Assembly: GCA_013306675.1 (NCBI GenBank)
Contig: JABLUY010000172.1
Location: 1-64,000 of the forward strand
Direction: 5' to 3'
Source of the DNA: Thraustochytrium sp. TN22
Lineage: Eukaryota > Sar > Bigyra > Thraustochytrida > Thraustochytriidae
Length of the DNA stretch: 64,000 nucleotides
The notes beneath the pieces are model-generated. The model saw only the letters and a list, made by a program, of their open reading frames with translations, was not told where the DNA came from and made no database searches. The position numbers were made by a program, and so were the translations under genes. This document shows, piece after piece, positions 57,450 to 64,000 of the stretch. Position 1 is the first letter of the stretch, and every line of letters begins with the position of its first letter.

Positions 57450-58690
57450 CGCCTCCGGCGCGCAACGCTGAGCCAGTCGCGCCGCTCGCCGCTCTTTGAG
57501 ACGTCTATCGAGGCCTCGTGGGCAAAAATCATCATCACGTTGCCGGCCATCACACTCTTCCGTTACGCGGACCCCGGTGTGTTTTCGCACACCTTGACTC
57601 AAGTCGTCCCCGGGCCCCCTGCTTTGCGCCCCTTTCACCATCACTGTCAGTGATTATGCCAGTGGTATGTGGTAAGGTACAGCACTCGCGCGCACCGCGT
57701 TCCAGCGCCCATTCAAGATCAAAGATGAGGCAGGGATCGCTCAGCCTGCCCGGCCCTCCCGGCCACGGCACTGCCAGTGGTCCTGGCAGGCTGGCTTGCA
57801 CTTCTACCGCGCGCGCGAGCAGCTGCAGTGTGCACAGCTATGGGGGTACCATGCAGGTCATACGGCGCGCGCGCGGCAGAGCAAGCGGCTTAACTGACAC
57901 GATCCCCTCGATTACATGGCTCAAGAAGGGGTACAAAGAGGCACATCCGCAGGTGCAAGTTAAACACGTGCAGCGCACCCCCGCGGCCGACCTGCGGGCG
58001 ACTCCCGCGTCCAGCCAGCACGTGCAGCGCAGCACTTGGCCGGCCGTGTCTTGCATTACAGCCATCCATCCTGGCCTGCACTGCGTGGCGCTGCGCTGCC
58101 CTGCCAGCGCTGCACTGCTCGACGCTGCCAGTGCTCGACGCTGGCAGCCGAGTGCCGCGAGGCGCTGCGCCTCCGGCCAGGTTAGCCACTCTGCTTCTGC
58201 GCTTCTGCTTCTTGCTTTTCTGCTCGGCTCGGCTCGGCTCGGCTCGGCTCAGGCTCGGGCTCCGAAAGCTTGGCGCGCGCTCGGGAGCCGTCACGCCGAG
58301 CCTGGCACTGCAGTGCAGGCAGCGATGATGCTCGGCGCGCGCTGCGTTGATCCAAGTTGCCGCCGGCTGCCCGGGCTGGAGCTGCCAGGTGCCGCTGGTG
58401 GCCGCTCGTGAGTCAAGTCGGCGCGCGCGGCGGCCAGAGTCGCGGCGTGCCCCCGCCTCGCGCAGGTGTGCTCTGGTCCCGAGGGCGGCGGAGGCCGGTC
58501 GGAGGGGGCAGCCGGGACAGCGCGCGCGCGCGCGCTTGCACCCCATCCCTCGCGCGCGCGGGATGCAGAACAGAAAGGAAAGAGAGAGAGCAAACCTGAA
58601 TCAAGTCCGGCGCGGAGCAGAGAGCAGAGCGCAGCAGCAGCAGCAGCAGCAGCAGCAGCGGCAGCAGGAGCAGCAGCAGTAGGCGGCAGG
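57450..58690. promoter_or_regulatory. Divergent interval, FAM227-like and phosphagen kinase
   Basis: This 1.24 kb contains TCACTGTCA at 57641-57649, within a larger palindrome-like TCACTGTCAGTGA, CTGCCAGTG at 57771-57779 and 58125-58133, a GGCTC run near 58223-58248, and the CAG array just before the kinase ATG. No gene is recognised. Confidence 0.5.
58631..58680 (+). repeat. (CAG)n array in the 5' leader of the phosphagen kinase
   Basis: Nine or more CAG units followed by CGG/CAG/GAG variants end 11 bp before the start ATG at 58691. If transcribed, it lies in the mRNA leader immediately upstream of the initiator, where it could affect scanning. Confidence 0.9.
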
Positions 58691-59926
58691 ATGGGTTGCG
58701 TGCAGGCCAAGGAGGCGCCGGCGGAGGAGCTGGTGGCCGCGGAGGACGTGGAGGTGGAAGAGCAGGAGGCCGCCGAGGAGGAGCAGGCCGAGGCCGTGGG
58801 CAAGTACGATGAGTACCTGGCCCGCGCCGCGGAGGTGCGCGAGGAGAACCCGGACAACCTGTGCGCGCGGTACCTGACGCCGGAGCTGTTCTACTCGTAC
58901 ACGCCGGAGCAGCAGGACACGCTGTACCAGATCACGCGCACCGGTATCGAGAACCCGAGCTCCGGCACGGGCTGCTACGCCATGAAGCCGGATGACTACC
59001 AGACCTTTGCCAAGTTCTTCGATCAGGTGATCCGCGACTACCACAAGCCCAAGACGAAGAACCCGGTGCACGTCACGGACTGGGACGCCAGCGAGGTGGG
59101 CGACCACGGTGTGCTCGACGTCTCGGAGCTCGGCCTCGACGAGCTGTCCATGCGCGTGCGCGTCGGCCGCAACCTGACCAGCTTTAACCTCCCGGGCCTC
59201 ATGGACCGCGAGGAGCGCATCGCCTTTGAGAAGGTCATGCTCCCGGCCTTCGAGAAGCTCATGTCCATGCCCGAGTACGGCGGCCGCGTCTACTCGCTCA
59301 CGCCCGAGTTCGGCCCGGGCGAGCCCAACCCCAACCTCATCTCGGACGCCGAGTACAACAAGCTCGTCGCCGACCACATCATGTTCAAGGACATGGACGC
59401 CGACCCGTACCTCAAGAGCGCCGGCATCAGCTCCGACTGGCCCTACGGCCGTGGCTGCTACGTCTCGGACGACCGCCAGTTCATCATCTGGTTCGGCGAG
59501 GAGGACCACCTGCGCATCATGTGCATGAAGAAGGGCACCAAGCTGAACGAGGTCTTCGATCGCCTCCGCGAGGCCCTCGACGTGGTCGAGTCTCTCCCGG
59601 GCATTGAGTTCGCCACCTCCAAGAAGTACGGCTTCGTCACCTCGTGCCCGACCAACCTTGGCACGGGCATGCGCGCCTCCGTGCACATTAAGATCCCGAA
59701 CCTCACCGCCGACGGCACTGACACCAAGGCCAAGGCCGTTGCCAAGCCCCTCGGCCTCTCCGTGCGCGGCACCGGCGGTGAGCACACCCCCATCGGCAAG
59801 GACGGCACCGTCGATATCTCCCCCTCCGCCCGTCTCTTCATCAAGGAGAAGGAGATCATTGCTGCTCTCTACAAGGGCATCGGCCTCCTCATGGAGGAGG
59901 AGCACGCCGCCGCCGCTGAGGCCTAA
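58691..59926 (+). CDS. Phosphagen (guanidino) kinase with N-myristoylation signal
   Basis: The product is 411 residues. Phosphagen kinases reversibly move phosphate between ATP and a guanidino compound (arginine, taurocyamine or creatine) and buffer ATP. The signature CPTNLGTGMRASVHI with reactive Cys is at about 318. WFGEEDHLRIM carries the catalytic Glu, and SMRVRVGRNLTSF, KYGFVTS and RGTGGEHTP are ATP-site segments. The guanidino-specificity loop is SSGTGCYAMKPDDYQTF, which by eye does not settle the substrate; stramenopile relatives include taurocyamine and arginine kinases. N-terminal MGCVQAKE is a myristoylation signal with a palmitoylatable Cys, followed by a 40-residue acidic extension, so membrane attachment is predicted. 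The flagellar creatine kinase of sea-urchin sperm is a known myristoylated precedent. Confidence 0.93.
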   Translation: MGCVQAKEAPAEELVAAEDVEVEEQEAAEEEQAEAVGKYDEYLARAAEVREENPDNLCARYLTPELFYSYTPEQQDTLYQITRTGIENPSSGTGCYAMKPDDYQTFAKFFDQVIRDYHKPKTKNPVHVTDWDASEVGDHGVLDVSELGLDELSMRVRVGRNLTSFNLPGLMDREERIAFEKVMLPAFEKLMSMPEYGGRVYSLTPEFGPGEPNPNLISDAEYNKLVADHIMFKDMDADPYLKSAGISSDWPYGRGCYVSDDRQFIIWFGEEDHLRIMCMKKGTKLNEVFDRLREALDVVESLPGIEFATSKKYGFVTSCPTNLGTGMRASVHIKIPNLTADGTDTKAKAVAKPLGLSVRGTGGEHTPIGKDGTVDISPSARLFIKEKEIIAALYKGIGLLMEEEHAAAAEA

Positions 59927-60045
59927 GTGCCCTGTGTGTTTACTGCGCTCCTGCGTCGTTCCTCGGTTCAAGAGCAAGCGAGCATCAGTTGCTCCAACGC
60001 CTTGCTGTGGACATCGTGACCAGGCGCCTGCTGTGTGCTGTCTTG

Positions 60046-60290
60046 ACCAAAAACGAGATTCACTTTTTATGCGGATACGAATACGCCTTGCGGGGCCTTG
60101 CTTTGTGCGCTTGACCCAAAACGAGACTCATCTTTTCTACCGCCATGACCAAAAACGAGATTCACTTTTTATGCGGATACGAATACGCCTTGCGGGGCCT
60201 TGCTTTGTGCGCGCACAATTGTGCGCTTGACTCACTTTTCTACCGCCAATACGAATACGCCTTGCGTGGCCTCGCTCTGTGTGCGCAACA
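60046..60290. repeat. Three tandem copies of a unit of about 100 bp or less downstream of the phosphagen kinase
   Basis: TGACCAAAAACGAGATTCAC, then TTTTTATGCGGATACGAATACGCCTTGCGGGGCC, occurs from 60046 and again from 60145, near identical. A shorter third copy (60245-60290: CAATACGAATACGCCTTGCGTGGCC) follows. Each ends near GCTTTGTGCGC or CTCTGTGTGCGC. It starts about 120 bp after the kinase stop. Confidence 0.95.
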
Positions 60291-60529
60291 TTGTGCGCTC
60301 ACAGTCAGGGCGCTTGCAGTTCTTGCGAGGCAGAGCTGGATTGATTGTCCAGAAGTGTGCCTCGGGTTCATGGTGTCCACAGTAGTTCACCGCCGAGGCT
60401 CCGTGTTCTCTGTCTAAACTGTGGGGGAGGCGGGTCACGGTGAAAGTGAACTTGCGCGAGGGTCCTGAAGCCATAGGCTGGAGTCGAAGCAAGTTCTGCA
60501 GAAAGCACGGTCCTGGGTCTTGTCGCAGT

Positions 60530-60735
60530 CAATGTCTCGGAAATTATCAAAGGCCCAGTTGTGAAGTCAATGTTTTGCTTCACACTGTACGGCAGCAAGG
60601 AGAGCCTAAAACAAGTTTCGTTGCGAGCATATTCAATGTCTCGTCTCTGTCAGCACTTGAAGAAATCACAAAGGCCTGGTTGCGTAGCGAATGCTGTGCT
60701 GCAAGAACAGCACAGCACGGAGAGCAAGAAAAACC
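60530..60735. repeat. Diverged tandem repeat, unit about 105 bp
   Basis: TCAATGTCTCG...ATCAAAGGCCCAGTTGTGAAGTCAATG...GGAGAGCCTAAAAC (about 60530-60612) is echoed by TCAATGTCTCG...ATCACAAAGGCCTGGTTGCGTAGCGAATG...GGAGAGCAAGAAAAAC (about 60635-60735). It is old and heavily substituted. Confidence 0.65.
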
Positions 60736-61879
60736 GCGCTGTCAGCATGGACAGAACGGAGAGACCAAGGAGGGTTTTGAGAGGCCGAAGCAAGGCCGAA
60801 GCAAGGCCGAAGCAAGGTACAGCAAGGTGCAGCAGGGTGCAGCAATGTTTCGCCGCTCGCTGTCATCTTTCCTAGAACCATGACATTTTGGCAATGAAGC
60901 CGCGGACGCTGACGCCAAGACGAAGAATTACTGTTCTTGTCTCGTCCCTTTCTTGCTTGCGGTTCGCATCAGCGCGAGCATTCAGCTTGTTATGAGAGGC
61001 ATGTGAGCCAAGCACAAAGTACAAGGGAGCGCCAGCCTGGAAGCACACCGATCTGATCATGCGATCAAGTGCAGGAGCCAGCTTGCCTGCATCGCGTGAC
61101 GCTGGCCTGCATGGTTGCGGCCATGTGGTCGAGCCACGCGCGGCGAGTCGGCAGGCGGACGACAGCCCAGGCTGCTCTCAGTCGCTGGGTAGCCCAGGCT
61201 GCTGCTCGAGCGAGTACATACTCACACCCGAGCAGGAGGCAGGCTGCTCTCTCACGCCCCAGCGGCTCTTCGAATACTAGCACAAAGTGTCCCCAGGCTG
61301 CTTCAGCACGAACCGCCATCAAGCCGACACGTTTGGTCTCATCAGCAGCGTGTGGCCAACCGAGTTTGAAGTGCAAGTTTGGCCGGCATTCTGCGCGAAT
61401 ACCATTCGCAGGACGACGACCACAAAGTCGATCGCGGCCGACCTCGTAGATCGCGCGGCCGCCCGCGTAGATCGTGCCCGTCCGCGTGGATCGCGACCGC
61501 TCGTCGAGCCGGCCGCGTGGCGCCGCGAGTTGCCAATGATATCTTGGTGTTCTTGTCCCTGGCCGGCCCTGGAGGCTGAGACGATGCAATCGCTGATACG
61601 CGGTCGCGGGTTCCCCTGGGATCTGGTCCGCCTCGTCTCGGCGCGCTCGGCGCGCACAGCCAGCGCGTGCGTGCCCTGCCAGTGTCCGAGCCTCGGCATG
61701 TCCGCGGCGTCGCGGCGGCGAGCGCCGACCTGGCTGCCTGCGCTTGCAAGCAAGATCTTGAAGGTAGTAGAGAAGGCGCGGGCAAGGCGCTGACACGTGT
61801 TGCGTCTGGCACACGAATTTGCCTTGCGTTGCGTTGCGCGGCGAGCCGAATGGTCCAGCGCTCGATCGCCGCGGGGCTG

Positions 61880-61950
61880 CATGATGACGAGCATGATGAC
61901 GGGCATGATGACGGGCATGATGACGGGCATAATGCCGGGCATGATGCCGG
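61880..61950. repeat. 12-bp minisatellite
   Basis: Six copies of GCATGATGACGG or close variants (GCATAATGCCGG, GCATGATGCCGG) lie head to tail. Frames across it read Met/Thr/Gly or His/Asp repeats without gene context. Confidence 0.9.
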
Positions 61951-64000
61951 TGCGACCATGACGGGCTGCTGCTGCAGCTCGGCCGGGCGTGGCAGTGATC
62001 ATGGTCGGCGCCAGGATCGGCGCAACACGTGTCACCGCACCCGTGGCCCCGGATCGGCTTCGATACTGGCGAGGCCGGCAACGGACGGACGCTTCGATGT
62101 ACGATTTCAACTCGGCCCGAGCCCACCCACGACCTGACTCGACACGCTTCGACTTTCAACGTGACTCTTGGATCCAAATTGTGCGACCGCTCGAGCGATG
62201 AATGGGCTAGCTCGAGCTAGCTCGAGCTAGCTAGCAGCCGCGACGACTTGGTTGGAGCGCCCCAGCCAAGCGAGGCGCTCTGGGCGGCCCCAGGCTCAGC
62301 TCAGCATAGCAGTGGTGTTTGTGCACGGACGGGCCTACAAGCTCCTGGGCCGCGGGCTGCGTCAGCGGACTCCAGACCGGCGGGATGGAAAAATCTGGCT
62401 GCCTTATCAAGCAAGGTTTCGCGGAGCAGCTTTCGTGTCAGGAAGCGGAAAAGTCCCTGGTTCGCTCTTGGTTCGCTCTTGCGCGAGCCATACAGTCGCA
62501 AGAACTATCTGAGCCAAGCGAGCTGCGCGAGCCGACAGTGAGCGAGTGTCGGCTGGCTCGGCTCACTCGCTCTCTCAGCACGAGGCGGTGAAATGACGGT
62601 GCGACGAGGCAACGAGGCTTCGACTCGCTACTCGGCCGATGCGTGGAAGCAAGGCTTGCACAACAAGAAAAGGAGCGTGCTGCAATACTTGCTTGCTCGC
62701 TCGCTTGATGTGAAGCGAAGCGATTTCCTGGCAAGGCTTTGCGCCTTATGAGACGGCGAGCGGCTTGAAGACCGCCATTCCTTGGCGGAGGCGGGTGGCG
62801 TAAACGCTGCGTCTGCCCGCTTGCATGCTTCACATCCACTGTAAGCCTTGGTTGTTGAGCAAAAGCAAACTCCGCTGGTCTCTCACTGATCGCGCGCGCT
62901 GCACGTGCCAGTCTTTGGCGCTCGCTCGCTCGCTCGCCGCAGCGCCGTGCAGCTAACTAGCCTGCTAGCTAGAGCCTGCCAGTTGCAACTAGCTCACTTG
63001 CCGGCCGCCAACGGCCGCGCCGAGCGCCTCCGACTCGGAGCGCAACTGCGCGCCGCCGCCAGGCTCTCTCTCTCTCTAGCTAGAAGTTTCCCACCAAGTC
63101 GTCGTACCGCGCCGTCGCGGGCGAGGCAAGCGCTTTGAAGCGAGGCGAGGTGAGGCGAGGCGAGCAGCTCGGCGAGGCTGCGATCAAGCTCCGGGTCGCG
63201 CAAGCACCCAGGCTTGCTTTCTTTGCGTGGCCAGTCGGAAGAGGCGAGCCACGCGCGGCGGGCGGGCCGGTCCAAGCGCGCGCCCCGTGCACGGGTCGCT
63301 CGCCGCCGGGATACCGGCCGCTCGGCGGGCTCTCGCGCCGCGCTCCGCGCTGCTGGCAGCGAAAAGCTCCGGCAGGCCGTCGCCGCGTCTCGCGAGGCCT
63401 CCCAGGCCAGCGCCTGCGAGCTCTCGCGCTCGCCATCGCTCGCCGCGCGGCGCGCTGCGTTCGATCTTTCTCCCTTCTCCCTTCTCCCTTTTTTTTTCCT
63501 TTTTGCCCCCTGGCCGCAGGCGGGCCGGATCCAGGGGACAGCGCACTGCGGCGCGGCGCCCGACCGCGCGGCCAACGCGCGGCAGGCAGGGCCGGGCAGG
63601 GCTGGGCAGGGCAGGGCAGGGCAGGGCAGCCACAGCGGCCAGCAGCCAGCGGCGAGCAGAGAAGGACTCGGCGTTGGCTGCCGTCACCGCTGCCCTGGCG
63701 AAAGCTGCCTTCAAGTTGCCTTACTCGGTCGCAGAGCTGGCCAGCTCCGCGCCGCGGGACGCTGCGGCGCGGTCCCCTCTCGCGCGCGCTGGCCCGGCTC
63801 GCTGGCCGGATGGCAGTCGTGTTGTGGTCACAACTATCTTGGCCGCGACCTGCGGTGCCAGTGCAGTGGCAGCGCAGTGCAGTGGTGATGGCGGCGCCAC
63901 CTGGCCGCCTGGCTGCCTGGCTGCCTGGCTGCCTGGCGGCTGCCTGGCTGCGGATCGCCGCTCTCGCCGCGCCGCGCCGCGTGGCGCCCCGGCCCGGCCC

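Larger units (their letters stand above)
59927..64000. other. Gene-poor end of window
   Basis: These 4.1 kb hold repeats but no convincing gene. Open frames of up to 370 codons on the minus strand (61065-62177) and others at 62250-63890 translate to compositionally simple, domain-free sequence. Present are CTGCCAGTG at 61676-61684, a CGTAGATCGCG cluster near 61445-61490, CTAG runs at 62206-62234, 62951-62972 and 63075-63083, and a GGGCA array at about 63590-63628. Confidence 0.5.

Noticed and set aside
61880-61950. Regularly spaced repeats considered as a CRISPR-like array
   Set aside because: 12-bp units abut directly with no spacers, in a eukaryotic context: an ordinary minisatellite.
61065-62177. 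370-codon minus-strand open frame near the window end
   Set aside because: It is composed largely of minisatellite translation (repeated RHHA) and Arg-rich sequence; overlapping frames are equally open and none shows a family motif.

Overview
The window is nuclear DNA of a GC-rich protist (roughly two thirds GC by eye). Evidence for a eukaryote: a mitochondrial processing peptidase with a presequence, a WDR18-type ribosome-biogenesis factor, mitochondrial VWA8, a FAM227-type protein, N-myristoylation signals, RING-H2, vWA and PAN/Apple domains, and long monocistronic spacing with microsatellites. All 24 gene models read through without a visible intron. Pro/Thr ('PTPAPT') stalks, secreted Apple-domain proteins, a phosphagen kinase and a ciliary-type gene suggest a zoospore-forming stramenopile, perhaps a labyrinthulomycete. 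That placement is inference.

Layout. 0.4-6.3 kb: alpha-MPP, WDR18 (minus), a GT-A glycosyltransferase and a Ser/Pro-rich unknown (minus). 8.6-17.2 kb: glutaredoxin, a TPR protein (minus), a sulfoacetaldehyde dehydrogenase-like CoA-acylating ALDH and a cytochrome P450 (minus). 19-31 kb is the most distinctive block: three paralogous secreted Cys-rich proteins of an unrecognised family (19051, 21446, 27385), two tandem small heat-shock genes between them, and a vWA-PT stalk-PAN-TM receptor on the opposite strand. 32-43 kb: a giant pseudokinase-ARM-RING-H2 protein, a class V aminotransferase, a small hypothetical and a multi-TM alpha/beta hydrolase with a MORN-like patch. 44-60 kb: VWA8 without its VWA domain, a dual-acylated unknown (MGCSQS), a WD40 protein resembling the C-terminal half of a bacterial STAND protein, a Sec14-like protein, a FAM227-like protein and a probably myristoylated phosphagen kinase. 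60-64 kb has no convincing gene.

Beyond the genes, three features recur. (1) Many gene ends, and one 5' flank, are followed or preceded by short tandem duplications, some carrying a copy of the last codons and stop ('tail echoes'). (2) Two short words, TCACTGTCA (7 exact copies, all in 5' flanks) and CTGCCAGTG (12 exact copies, all intergenic), are over-represented between genes. (3) CTAG-rich palindromic runs mark many intergenic junctions. The genes do not form one pathway. The clearest functional groupings are the cell-surface locus at 19-31 kb and a possible flagellum/membrane group at 49-60 kb.
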